From an uncultured beta proteobacterium (GTDB lineage: Bacteria > Pseudomonadota > Gammaproteobacteria > Burkholderiales > Burkholderiaceae_C): a stretch of DNA of 32,311 nt. The notes under the pieces are model-generated. The model ran no database searches and had not been told where the DNA came from. It saw only the letters and a list, made by a program, of their open reading frames with translations. Both the position numbers and the translations under genes were made by a program. Position 1 is the stretch's first letter. Every line of letters starts with the position of its first letter. This document shows, piece by piece, positions 10,401 through 21,421 of the stretch. The stretch covers positions 1 to 32,311 of the forward strand of contig CAISJH010000168.1 in the NCBI GenBank assembly GCA_903885585.1. The letters are read 5' to 3'.

Positions 10401-11900
10401 TCAGGCGGCGGTGTCCAGGGCGGCTTGGGGCTCTTGCTGCGCTTCCTGCAGGAACCGCAGCACCAGGTTGCGGGCCACCAGCGAGCGGTAGGCCCAGGTG
10501 GCGCGCAAGCCGTCGCGGGCCACAAAACTGTCGGCAATCGCCGCGTCCAGCGCGGCAGGACTCACGGACGCCGGAGTCTGACCTTCCAACAGGGCTTCCA
10601 GCTTGGGCGCCCGACAGGGAGACGGCGCCAGGCCGTTGTAGGCCAACCGTACGCCCTTGAGGCGCCCGTCGACGAGTTCAAAACTCAGCGCCGCGCAGGT
10701 GGCCGAGATGTCCTGCTCGAAGCGCTTGCTGATCTTGTGGGCGCGGAAAACCTGGCCCTTTCGCGGCTTGGGCAGCAGCACGGCCTCGATCAGCTCACCC
10801 GGTTGGAGCACGGTCTTCTTTTGGCCGGTGTAGAACTTGTCCAAGGCCACTTCGCGCTGGCGTTCTCCCTGGCGCAGCACCAGCGTGGCGCCCAGCGCCA
10901 TCAGGCAGGGCATGGAGTCGCCAATGGGCGAGCCGTTGGCAATGTTGCCGGCCAGCGTGGCGGTGGAGCGGATGGGCGGCGAGCCAAAGCGGCGCAGCAC
11001 TTCGGCAAAGTCGGGGTAGGCCTGGGCGACCAACGTCTCCACGGCCGACAGCGGCACCTGGGCCCCGATGCGCCAGGCCGACGACGTCTCGTCCACGCGC
11101 TTGAGCTCGGCCACATTGCCGAGGTAGACGATGTGGGACGGGCGCGAGAACTGCTTGTTGACCTGCAGGCCGATCTCGGTGCTGCCGGCCAGCAGCGTGG
11201 CTTGCGGGTGGCGGGTGAGATAGGTTGTCACCTCGGCCAAGGTGGCCGGAGAGACGAACTCGCTGCCCTTGCGGGTGCGGACCACGGGCTGCACGATGAT
11301 CTCCCCGTCCAGCGAGAACGTGGGCTCCTGCGCACGCTGGATCTCCTTGAGCAGGGGCACATCGGCACGGTCATCGATCTTCAGCGCCGCTGGCCCTGCT
11401 TCGCAGGCCTTCATGGTGGCGTCGACGATGGGCTTGTAGCCGGTGCACCGGCACAGGTTGCCGCTGAGCGCGTCGTTGACCTGCTGCCGGTTGGGGCAGG
11501 GGTTGTGCTGGACGAGGCCGGCCAAGCTCATCACGATGCCGGGCGTGCAGAAGCCGCACTGCGAGCCGTGGCACTCGACCATGGCTTGCTGCACCGGGTG
11601 CAGCGCGCCGTCGCCCTTGCGCAGGCTCTCCACCGTCTTGACGGACTTGCCGTCCAACGTCGGCAAGAGCTGGATGCAGCTGTTGACCGGGATGTAGTCC
11701 ACCGCCGTGCCAGCCTGGTTGAGTTCGCCTACCAGCACCACGCAGGCGCCGCAGTCGCCCTCGGCACAGCCTTCCTTGGTGCCGGTGCGGTGGAGCTGCT
11801 CGCGCAGATGGTCCAGCACCGTGGTGGTGCGGCGCTTGCCCTGTGCTTCGACGATTTGGCCGTCCAGCACGAAACGGACGGAATTAGTGACTTCACTCAT
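10401..11900 (-). CDS. xdhA: Xanthine dehydrogenase small subunit (2Fe-2S plus FAD-binding domains)
   Basis: 2Fe-2S motifs GCAEGDCGACVV and CGFCTPGIVMS...LCRCTGYKPI; FAD-binding LLAGSTEIGLQVNKQ; start at MSEVTNSVRF (11900). Confidence 0.95.
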   Translation of the reverse strand: MSEVTNSVRFVLDGQIVEAQGKRRTTTVLDHLREQLHRTGTKEGCAEGDCGACVVLVGELNQAGTAVDYIPVNSCIQLLPTLDGKSVKTVESLRKGDGALHPVQQAMVECHGSQCGFCTPGIVMSLAGLVQHNPCPNRQQVNDALSGNLCRCTGYKPIVDATMKACEAGPAALKIDDRADVPLLKEIQRAQEPTFSLDGEIIVQPVVRTRKGSEFVSPATLAEVTTYLTRHPQATLLAGSTEIGLQVNKQFSRPSHIVYLGNVAELKRVDETSSAWRIGAQVPLSAVETLVAQAYPDFAEVLRRFGSPPIRSTATLAGNIANGSPIGDSMPCLMALGATLVLRQGERQREVALDKFYTGQKKTVLQPGELIEAVLLPKPRKGQVFRAHKISKRFEQDISATCAALSFELVDGRLKGVRLAYNGLAPSPCRAPKLEALLEGQTPASVSPAALDAAIADSFVARDGLRATWAYRSLVARNLVLRFLQEAQQEPQAALDTAA

Positions 11901-12002
11901 GGCTCTGGGACCTCTGCAATCGTCAATCGATTCTAGGGGCCGGCCGCCGGCGGCGGCGGGCACCACGACCCCGGGCCGCTCCATTCGCCGTTCTGGAGCC
12001 GT

Positions 12003-12356
12003 TCAGGAACCGCGGTACGTGCTGTAGGTCCAGGGCGTGCAGACCAAGGGCACGTGATAGTGTTGGCTGGCGTGGGCGATGCCGAAGTCCAGCGGCACCT
12101 GGTCGAGGAAAGGCGGGTCGGGCAACTCCACACCCTGGCGCCTGAAGTAGGCCGCCACGTCAAACACCAGGCGGTAGGTGCCGGCACGCAACTCGTCGTT
12201 GGACAGCAGCGGGCCGTCGGGCCCGCGGCCGTCGCCATTCAGCACCACCTGGCGCAGCAGCTGCAGGCCCGCTGGGCTGGTGGCGTAGAGGCTCACGGTC
12301 ATCCCGGCCGCAGGCCGGCCGTGGTAGGTGTCCAGAACGTGCGTGCTCAATCCCAT
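12003..12356 (-). CDS. uraH: 5-hydroxyisourate hydrolase (transthyretin-like)
   Basis: MGLSTHVLDTYHGRPAAGM N-terminus and C-terminal YHVPLVCTPWTYSTYRGS signature. Confidence 0.95.
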   Translation of the reverse strand: MGLSTHVLDTYHGRPAAGMTVSLYATSPAGLQLLRQVVLNGDGRGPDGPLLSNDELRAGTYRLVFDVAAYFRRQGVELPDPPFLDQVPLDFGIAHASQHYHVPLVCTPWTYSTYRGS

Positions 12357-12441
12357 GATGCGCGGTCTCCTTGAGTTCAACTGCCAGCTGGCGGCCGGCG
12401 GCTGGTAGGTGGCAGGGCCTCGTGCAGGCCCCGTCAGGCCT

Positions 12442-13665
12442 TCAGCGCACCGGCGCCCCGGCCTCCCACCAGCGCCGCACCAGGTCGCGCTCGGCCTCGG
12501 TCAACTGGGTGGCATTGTTCAGGGGCATCAGCTTGAGCACCGACACCTGCTGGTAAACCGACAAGGCGTGCTGCTTGAGCAGCTCCGGCGTGTGCAGCGC
12601 CACGTTCTTCTGCTGCATCTGGGCGTTGTGGCACACCAGGCAGCGCCGCTCGATCACGGCACGCATGTCAGCGGCCGTCACTGGGGCCTGCGCTGCGGCC
12701 AACGCCGGCGAGGCCGCAGGCTGGGGCGCGGGCTTCATCCCGATGATGAGGCCCACGACCAACAGCACACCGGCGCCCGCGATCTCCCAGGGCACGCGGC
12801 GGCCTTCGATCAGGGCGCGGTGGCGCGCCACGAAGCTGTGGCGGATCAACGCCCCGGCCAGCATCAGCACGAACAGCACGGCCCAGTTCCAGTCTCCCTG
12901 GTACAGCCAACCGTAGTGGTTGGACAGCATGGCAATCAGCACCGGCAGCGTGAAGTAGGTGTTGTGCACGCTGCGCTGCTTGCCGCGCTTGCCATGGATG
13001 GCCAACTCCTTCGGGTCGAACTTCTGCCCACTGGTCATGGCCGCCACCACCTTGCGCTGGCCCGGGATGATCCAGAAGAACACGTTGGCGCTCATCGCCG
13101 TGGCGATCATGGCGCCCACCAGCAGGAAGGCGGCGCGGCCAGGAAAGAGCTGGCATGCCGCCCAGGACGCGAGCGCCACCACCCCCAGCATCACCACACC
13201 CACCACGGCCTCGCCATGGCGCCTGAAGCCCAGGGCACGGCACACCAGGTCATAGACCACCCAAAAGCCCACCAGGAAACCCACCGCTGTGGCGCCCGCC
13301 ACGACGGGCGGCCAGTTCATCAGCGACTTGTCCACCAGGAAGGTGCTGGCATTCCACAGGTACAGCACCGTGAACAGCGCAAAGCCACTGAGCCAGGTGG
13401 AGTAAGCCTCCCAGTAAAACCAGTGCAACTTGGTGTGGATCTTGCGGGGGGCCACCATGTACTTCTGCGGGTTGTAGAAGCCGCCGCCGTGCACGGCCCA
13501 CATCGCGCCATCCACACCCTTTTCCAGCAGATCAGGGCTGGTGGGGCGGATGAGGTTGTTGTCCAGAAACACGAAGTAGAAGGACGAGCCAATCCAGGCT
13601 ATGGCCGTGATCACATGCAGCCAACGCAGCAGCAGGTTGGCCCAGTCCAGCAGATAGGCTTCCAT
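12442..13665 (-). CDS. puuD: Membrane urate hydroxylase PuuD with C-terminal c-type cytochrome segment
   Basis: Multi-TM sequence MEAYLLDWANLLLRWLHVITAIAWIGSSFYFVFLDNNL; C-terminal CLVCH heme motif (12628-12642 region); adjacent to uraH. Confidence 0.9.
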   Translation of the reverse strand: MEAYLLDWANLLLRWLHVITAIAWIGSSFYFVFLDNNLIRPTSPDLLEKGVDGAMWAVHGGGFYNPQKYMVAPRKIHTKLHWFYWEAYSTWLSGFALFTVLYLWNASTFLVDKSLMNWPPVVAGATAVGFLVGFWVVYDLVCRALGFRRHGEAVVGVVMLGVVALASWAACQLFPGRAAFLLVGAMIATAMSANVFFWIIPGQRKVVAAMTSGQKFDPKELAIHGKRGKQRSVHNTYFTLPVLIAMLSNHYGWLYQGDWNWAVLFVLMLAGALIRHSFVARHRALIEGRRVPWEIAGAGVLLVVGLIIGMKPAPQPAASPALAAAQAPVTAADMRAVIERRCLVCHNAQMQQKNVALHTPELLKQHALSVYQQVSVLKLMPLNNATQLTEAERDLVRRWWEAGAPVR

Positions 13666-13704
13666 GGTTCAGGTGTCCCGCAGGGTGACGGCCTGCGACG
13701 ATTT

Positions 13705-13753
13705 ATTGTATACAGCACCAGGATACGATCTTGCGCCAATTGGTGTATACAAT
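13705..13753. promoter_or_regulatory. Candidate operator pair: ATTGTATACA (13705-13714) and its inverted copy TGTATACAAT (13744-13753)
   Basis: Exact 10-bp inverted repeat in the divergent puuD/gntR intergenic region; core TGTATACA is itself palindromic, as in GntR/FadR-type sites. Confidence 0.65.
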
Positions 13754-13778
13754 TTGAGCCGCAAGCCACCAACTCACC

Positions 13779-14525
13779 ATGGCCCCCACTGCAGCACCCC
13801 GCTTGAAGGCTCGCCCTGCGATCCCCCGGCCCAGCCGTGCGGGCCCACCTGGCAACGCCACGCAGGAGATCGTGGACGCGGTCACTGCAGCCGTCATCGA
13901 GCGCCGGCTGATGCCCGGCACGCGGCTGGCCGAGCAATCCATGGCCGAGATCTTTGGCGTGTCACGCACCATCGTGCGCCAGGCCCTGAACCAGCTCTCG
14001 CGGGACCGTCTGGTCACGCTCGAACCGGCCCGCGGCGCGTCGGTTGCCACGCCGAGTGCCGAAGAGGCGCGGCAGGTTTTCGAGACCCGCGCCATGCTGG
14101 AAAGCGAGCTGGCCCGCCGCCTCAGCCAGACCATCACCACGGCGCAGATTGCCCAGTTGCGACATCACCTGGAAGAGGAGCGCGCGGCCATCGCACGCAC
14201 CGACGTGCCGGGCCGTACGCGCCTGCTGGCGGACTTCCACATCGTGCTCGCTCGCCTGCTGGGCAACGAGGTGCTGGCCGAACTGCTGGGCGACCTGCTC
14301 AGCCGTTCGTCCCTCATTTCCCTGATGTACCAGAGCTCGATGTCGGCCGAGCAGTCGCAAGCCGAGCACGTGGCCATCGTGGACGCCCTGGAGCGGCGCG
14401 ACGCCGAAGCCGCCTGCCGCCTGATGGGCCAGCACATCGCCAGCGTCGAGCGCAACCTGCAACCCCTGTCCGCCCCCGTGGACCTGGCCGCCGTGCTGCG
14501 CCCGGGCCTGCACCTGGCGTCCTGA
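13779..14525 (+). CDS. GntR family transcriptional regulator (FadR subfamily, FCD domain)
   Basis: wHTH AEIFGVSRTIVRQALNQLSRDRLVTLEPARGASVA plus FCD-like helical domain (ADFHIVLARLLGN, EHVAIVDALERRDAEAACRLMGQHI). Confidence 0.93.
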   Translation: MAPTAAPRLKARPAIPRPSRAGPPGNATQEIVDAVTAAVIERRLMPGTRLAEQSMAEIFGVSRTIVRQALNQLSRDRLVTLEPARGASVATPSAEEARQVFETRAMLESELARRLSQTITTAQIAQLRHHLEEERAAIARTDVPGRTRLLADFHIVLARLLGNEVLAELLGDLLSRSSLISLMYQSSMSAEQSQAEHVAIVDALERRDAEAACRLMGQHIASVERNLQPLSAPVDLAAVLRPGLHLAS

Positions 14526-14571
14526 CGGGCGGCCGCAACACTCGCACCCCTCACCGTTGACTTCCACGCCC

Positions 14572-15567
14572 ATGACCCGCCCGACCGACACCGCCACAGC
14601 CCCCGCCTATCCCCGCGACCTGTTGGGCCACGGCCGCCACCCGCCCCAGGCCCGGTGGCCCGGCGACGCCCGCGTGGCCGTGCAGTTCGTGCTGAACTAC
14701 GAAGAAGGCGGCGAGAACTCCGTGCTGCACGGCGACGCCGGCAGCGAGCAATTCCTGTCCGAGATGTTCAATCCGCCGGCCTTCCCGGCGCGCCATCTCA
14801 GCATGGAAGGCGTGTACGAATACGGCAGCCGCGTGGGCGTGTGGCGCATCCTGCGGGAGTTCGAAAAGCGCGGCCTGCCGCTGACGGTGTTCGGCATCTC
14901 CATGGCGCTGGAGCGCTGCCCGGAGGTGACGGCTGCCTTCGTCGAGTTGGGCCATGAGATCGCCTGCCACGGCTGGCGCTGGATCCACTACCAGGGCATG
15001 GACGAGGCCACCGAGCGGGAACACATGCGTATCGGCATGGACATCCTCCGCCGCATGACGGGAGACGGCGCGAACGGCGCTGAACGCCTGCTGCACGGCG
15101 CGGGCTGGTACACCGGCCGCGACAGCCCCAACACCCGACGCCTGGTGGCCGACTTCGGTGGCTTCACCTACGACAGCGACTACTACGGCGACGACCTGCC
15201 CTTCTGGCTGCAGGTCAAGAAGACCGACGGAAGCCTGGCACCGCACCTGGTGGTGCCCTACACGCTGGACTGCAACGACATGCGTTTTGCCCTGCCCCAG
15301 GGCTACAGCCACGGCGACGAGTTCTTCGAGTACCTGCGAGATGCCTTCGACGTGCACTACGCCGAGGGCGCCGAGCTCCCCAGCATGATGAGCATCGGCA
15401 TGCACTGCCGCTTGCTCGGCCGGCCCGGGCGCATGCGCGCGCTGCAACGCTTCCTGGACCACATCGAAAAGCACGACCGCGTGTGGGTCACGCGTCGGGT
15501 GGACATTGCCCACCACTGGCGTGCCACCCATCCTTTCGATGCGAAGAGCGCCTTCGTCTGGGCCTGA
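14572..15567 (+). CDS. puuE: Allantoinase PuuE (polysaccharide deacetylase-like)
   Basis: YPRDLLGHGRHPPQARWPGDARVAVQFVLNYEEGGENSVLHGD and HEIACHGWRWIHYQ; in purine cluster. Confidence 0.93.
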   Translation: MTRPTDTATAPAYPRDLLGHGRHPPQARWPGDARVAVQFVLNYEEGGENSVLHGDAGSEQFLSEMFNPPAFPARHLSMEGVYEYGSRVGVWRILREFEKRGLPLTVFGISMALERCPEVTAAFVELGHEIACHGWRWIHYQGMDEATEREHMRIGMDILRRMTGDGANGAERLLHGAGWYTGRDSPNTRRLVADFGGFTYDSDYYGDDLPFWLQVKKTDGSLAPHLVVPYTLDCNDMRFALPQGYSHGDEFFEYLRDAFDVHYAEGAELPSMMSIGMHCRLLGRPGRMRALQRFLDHIEKHDRVWVTRRVDIAHHWRATHPFDAKSAFVWA

Positions 15568-15581
15568 GGGACGCACAAGTC

Positions 15582-17377
<1,796 letters not shown>

Positions 17378-17381
<4 letters not shown>

Positions 17382-18613
17382 CCACCCCCTACGACACCCT
17401 GGACGCCTGGATCGACGCGCACTTCGACGACGAAGTGGGTTTCCTGCAGGCCCTCGTGCGCGTGCCCACCGACACGCCGCCCGGCAACAACGCGCCGCAC
17501 GCCCAACGCACAGCCGAGCTGCTGGCGGGCATGGGCTACACCGCTGAGGCTCATCCGGTGCCCGAGGCCGACGTGCGCGCCTACGGGCTGCAGAGCGTCA
17601 CCAACCTGATCGTGCGTCGCCCCTACGGCGCCGCCGGGTCCGGGCCCGTGGTGGCGCTGAACGCTCATGGTGACGTGGTGCCTCCGGGTGACGGCTGGAC
17701 GCACGACCCCTACGGCGGCGAGATCGCGGACGGCAAACTCTATGGCCGTGCCGCCGCCGTGAGCAAGAGCGACTTCGCCAGCTTCACCTTCGCGGTGCGG
17801 GCCCTGGAGTCGCTGGGCCTGCCGCTGAAGGGCGGCGTCGAACTGCACTTCACCTACGACGAGGAATTTGGCGGCGAACTCGGCCCGGGCTGGCTGCTGG
17901 CCCAGGGGCTGACCAAGCCCGACCTGCTGATCGCCGCCGGCTTCAGCTACCAGGTGGTCACCGCCCACAACGGCTGCCTGCAGATGGAGGTCACCCTGCA
18001 CGGCACCGCCTCGCACGCGGCCTATCCGCACACAGGGGTGGACGCGCTGCAAGCCGCCAACAAGCTGCTCACCGCCCTGTACGCCCACAACGACGTGCTG
18101 CGCCAGCGGCGCTCGCAGGTCACGGGCATCACCCACCCGTATCTGAACGTGGGCCGCATCGAGGGCGGCAGCAACACCAACGTCGTCCCCGGCAAGGTAG
18201 TGCTCAAGCTCGACCGCCGCATGATCCCCGAGGAAGACTCTGCGGCTGTGGAGGCCGAGGTGCGGCAGTTGATCGAATCCACCGTCGCCCAGAGCCCGAG
18301 CATCCGGCTGGAGATCCGCCGCCTGGTGCTCGCGAACTCGCTCAAACCCCTGCCCGGCAACCGGGGGCTGGTGGAGGCCATCCAGCGCCACGGCCAAGCC
18401 GTGTTCGGCGAACCCATCCCCGAGAGCGGCACGCCGCTGTACACCGACGTGCGCCTGTACGGCGAGCGCGGCGTGCCGGCCGTCATCTACGGGGCCGGCC
18501 CGCGCACGGTGCTGGAGTCCAATGCCAAGCGCGCCGACGAGCAGCTGGTGCTGGAAGACCTTCGGCGCGCCACCAAGGTGATCGCGCGCACCTTGTTGGA
18601 CCTCCTGAAGTGA
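17378..18613 (+). CDS. M20-family peptidase/deacylase-like protein with atypical metal-site residues
   Basis: M20 fold features: AHGDVVPPGDGWTHDPYGGEIADGKLYGRAA, TYDEEFGGELG, HGTASHAAYPHTGVDALQAANK; start overlaps preceding stop (ATGA). Confidence 0.88.
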
Positions 18614-18618
18614 ACAAC

Positions 18619-18633
18619 GCACCACACTGGTGC
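18619..18633. repeat. Perfect inverted repeat GCACCA-CAC-TGGTGC just after the M20 stop codon
   Basis: 6-bp arms, 3-nt spacer; 5 nt past the stop at 18613. Confidence 0.5.
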
Positions 18634-18708
18634 TTTGAGGGGAGCGCCCCCGAGCACAGTCCTTGCACAATCTCACACCATCCTTGAACCCCCCACCGGA
18701 GTCGCCCC

Positions 18709-19752
18709 ATGAAACTGTCTTTGATCACTCGCCGCAGCCTGCTGGCCCTGGCATCGGCCACCACCACCTTGCTGGCCTTGCCCGCTCAGGCGCAGACGCC
18801 CATCAAGTTCCAGCTCGACTGGCGATTCGAGGGACCCGCGGCCCTGTTCCTGGGCGCAGCTAACAAGGGGCACTACAAGGCGGCCGGGCTGGACGTGACC
18901 ATTGATGCGGGCAACGGCTCGGGCGGTACCGTCACGCGTGTGGCCTCGGGCACCTATGACATGGGCTTTGCCGACCTGGCCGCGCTGATGGAGTTCCACG
19001 CCAACAACCCGGATGCCCCCAACAAGCCGGTGGCCGTGATGATGGTCTACAACAACACGCCGGCCGCCGTGCTGACGCTGAAGAAGAACAACATCAAGAC
19101 CCCCGCGGATCTGAACGGCAAGAAGCTGGGCGCCCCGGTGTTTGACGCTGGCCGCCGCGGCTTCCCCATCTTCGCCAAGGCCAACGGCATTGGCAGCGTG
19201 CAGTGGACCAGCATGGACCCCCCGCTGCGCGAGACCATGCTGGCGCGCGGTGACATCGACGCCATCACGGGCTTCTCGTTCACCTCGCTGCTGAACCTGG
19301 AGGCGCGCGGCGTGAAGACCGAGGACATCGTGGTGCTGCCCTACGCCGACCACGGCGTCAAGCTTTACGGCAACGTCATCATCGCCAGCCCCAAGCTGAT
19401 GAAGGAGAACCCGGCAGCGGTCAAGGGTTTCCTCAGCGCCTTCACCAAGGGCGCCAAGGACGTGATGGCCAACCCGGACGCCTCCATCGACTTTGTCAAG
19501 GCCCGCGACGGCATCATCAACGTGGACCTGGAAAAGCGCCGCCTGCGCATGGCCATCGATGCCGTGGTGGCCAGCCCTGACGCGCGCCGAGAAGGCTTTG
19601 GCGTCGTGGTGCCGGGCCGCCTGGCGCTGATGGCCTCGCAGGTGTCGGACGCCTTCGCCACCAAGACCCGCGTCAACCCGGACACGGTCTGGAGCGACGC
19701 CTTCCTGCCGTCCAAGGCCGAACTCAACATCCTGCCGCCGGCCAAGAAGTGA
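18709..19752 (+). CDS. ABC transporter substrate-binding protein (NMT1/THI5-like)
   Basis: Signal peptide through QAQTP; IKFQLDWRFEGPAALFLGAANKGHYKAAGLDVTIDAGNGSGG, YDMGFADLAALMEF. Confidence 0.9.
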   Translation: MKLSLITRRSLLALASATTTLLALPAQAQTPIKFQLDWRFEGPAALFLGAANKGHYKAAGLDVTIDAGNGSGGTVTRVASGTYDMGFADLAALMEFHANNPDAPNKPVAVMMVYNNTPAAVLTLKKNNIKTPADLNGKKLGAPVFDAGRRGFPIFAKANGIGSVQWTSMDPPLRETMLARGDIDAITGFSFTSLLNLEARGVKTEDIVVLPYADHGVKLYGNVIIASPKLMKENPAAVKGFLSAFTKGAKDVMANPDASIDFVKARDGIINVDLEKRRLRMAIDAVVASPDARREGFGVVVPGRLALMASQVSDAFATKTRVNPDTVWSDAFLPSKAELNILPPAKK

Positions 19753-19776
19753 TCGGCTGCAGCACCCGGGCCTGAC

Positions 19777-20601
19777 ATGAGCAACTTCGTCGACTTCCGC
19801 AACGTCTGGCTCGCCTACAACGACGAGCTTCTGGCCCAAGGTCATTTCGCGGTCGAGGACATCTCGCTGCAGGTGACACAGGGCGAGTTCATCGCCATCG
19901 TCGGGCCCTCGGGCTGCGGCAAGTCGACCTTCATGAAGCTCACCACGGGCCTGAAGATGCCCAGCCGGGGCACCATCCACATCGACGGCGAGCCGGTCAC
20001 CGGCCCGCTGAAGATCAGCGGCATGGCCTTCCAGGCGCCCAGCCTGCTGCCCTGGCGCACCACGGTGGACAACGTGCTGCTGCCGCTGGAGATCGTGGAG
20101 CCCTACCGCTCCAGCTTCAAGTCGCGCCGCAAGGAGTACGAGGCCAAGGCCCGCGACCTGCTCAAGAGCGTGGGCCTGGGCGGCTACGAAGACAAGTTCC
20201 CCTGGCAGCTCTCGGGCGGCATGCAGCAGCGCGCCAGCATCTGCCGCGCGCTGATCCACGAGCCCAAGATGCTGCTGCTGGACGAGCCCTTCGGCGCGCT
20301 GGATGCCTTCACGCGCGAAGAACTGTGGTGCGCCTTGCGCGATCTGCACGCCGCGCAGAAGTTCAACGTCATCCTGGTCACGCACGACCTGCGCGAGAGC
20401 GTGTTTCTGGCCGACACGGTGTACGTGATGAGCCGCAGCCCCGGCCGCTTCGTGGTCAAGCGCGAGATCGAGCTGCCCCGCCCGCGGGACCTGGAGGTGA
20501 CCTACACACCGCAGTTCACCGACATCGTGCACGAGTTGCGCGGCCACATCGGTGCCATCCGCCAGCCCGTAGGCCAGGCGGCCACGGCCGTCCCCCAATG
20601 A
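19777..20601 (+). CDS. ABC transporter ATP-binding protein (nitrate/taurine/NMT1-type)
   Basis: Walker A GPSGCGKST, signature LSGGMQQRASICRAL, Walker B MLLLDEPFGALDAFTRE. Confidence 0.95.
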   Translation: MSNFVDFRNVWLAYNDELLAQGHFAVEDISLQVTQGEFIAIVGPSGCGKSTFMKLTTGLKMPSRGTIHIDGEPVTGPLKISGMAFQAPSLLPWRTTVDNVLLPLEIVEPYRSSFKSRRKEYEAKARDLLKSVGLGGYEDKFPWQLSGGMQQRASICRALIHEPKMLLLDEPFGALDAFTREELWCALRDLHAAQKFNVILVTHDLRESVFLADTVYVMSRSPGRFVVKREIELPRPRDLEVTYTPQFTDIVHELRGHIGAIRQPVGQAATAVPQ

Positions 20602-20650
20602 ACGCGGCCGCACGCTGCACTGCGCCCAGCCCTGAAAGTCTGCAAACCCC

Positions 20651-21421
20651 ATGAAGATTTCCAAGACTCTGGAACGTTGGTCGCCCATGGTGCTGCTGGC
20701 GGCCATCCTGCTGGTATGGCAAGCCGGCGTGTGGCTGTTCAAGGTGCCGGACTTCATCTTCCCCGGCCCGCTGCAGATCGCCAAGGAATTCATCGAATTC
20801 AAGGGGCCGTTGCTGGAAGCGGCCTGGAAGACCTTCTGGGTGACGATGTTGGGCTTTGGCATCTCCATCGTGGTGGGGGTGATGCTGGGCTTTCTGATCG
20901 GGTCGTCGCGTATCGCCTACACCGCCATCTACCCGCTTATGGTGGCTTTCAACGCCGTGCCCAAGGCCGCCGTGGTGCCCATCCTGGTGGTGTGGTTCGG
21001 CATCGGCCTGGGGCCGGGCATCCTCACGGCCTTTCTGATTTCGTTTTTCCCCATCACGGTCAACATTGCCACCGGCCTGGCCACGCTGGAGCCTGAGCTG
21101 GAAGACGTGCTGCGCGTGCTGGGCGCCAAGCGCTGGGACGTGCTGGTCAAGGTGGGGCTGCCACGCTCCATGCCCTACTTCTACGGCTCGCTCAAGGTGG
21201 CCATCACGCTGGCTTTCGTGGGCACGGTGCTGGCTGAGATGACCGCAGGTGACTCCGGCATCGGCTACCTGATGCAGACGGCCGGCTCGCAGCAGCGACT
21301 GCCCCTGGCCTTTGCGGGTTTGGTGGTGATCGGTGCCATGGCCATGGCCATGTACGAGCTCTTCTCGTGGATCGAGATGCGCACCACCGGTTGGGCGCAC
21401 CGCGGTTCGCAGGCGGCTTGA
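20651..21421 (+). CDS. ABC transporter permease
   Basis: Hydrophobic permease with VFNAVPKAAVVPILVVWFGIGLGPG-type EAA region (seq: MVAFNAVPKAAVVPILVVWFGIGLGPGILTAFLISFFPI). Confidence 0.93.
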   Translation: MKISKTLERWSPMVLLAAILLVWQAGVWLFKVPDFIFPGPLQIAKEFIEFKGPLLEAAWKTFWVTMLGFGISIVVGVMLGFLIGSSRIAYTAIYPLMVAFNAVPKAAVVPILVVWFGIGLGPGILTAFLISFFPITVNIATGLATLEPELEDVLRVLGAKRWDVLVKVGLPRSMPYFYGSLKVAITLAFVGTVLAEMTAGDSGIGYLMQTAGSQQRLPLAFAGLVVIGAMAMAMYELFSWIEMRTTGWAHRGSQAA

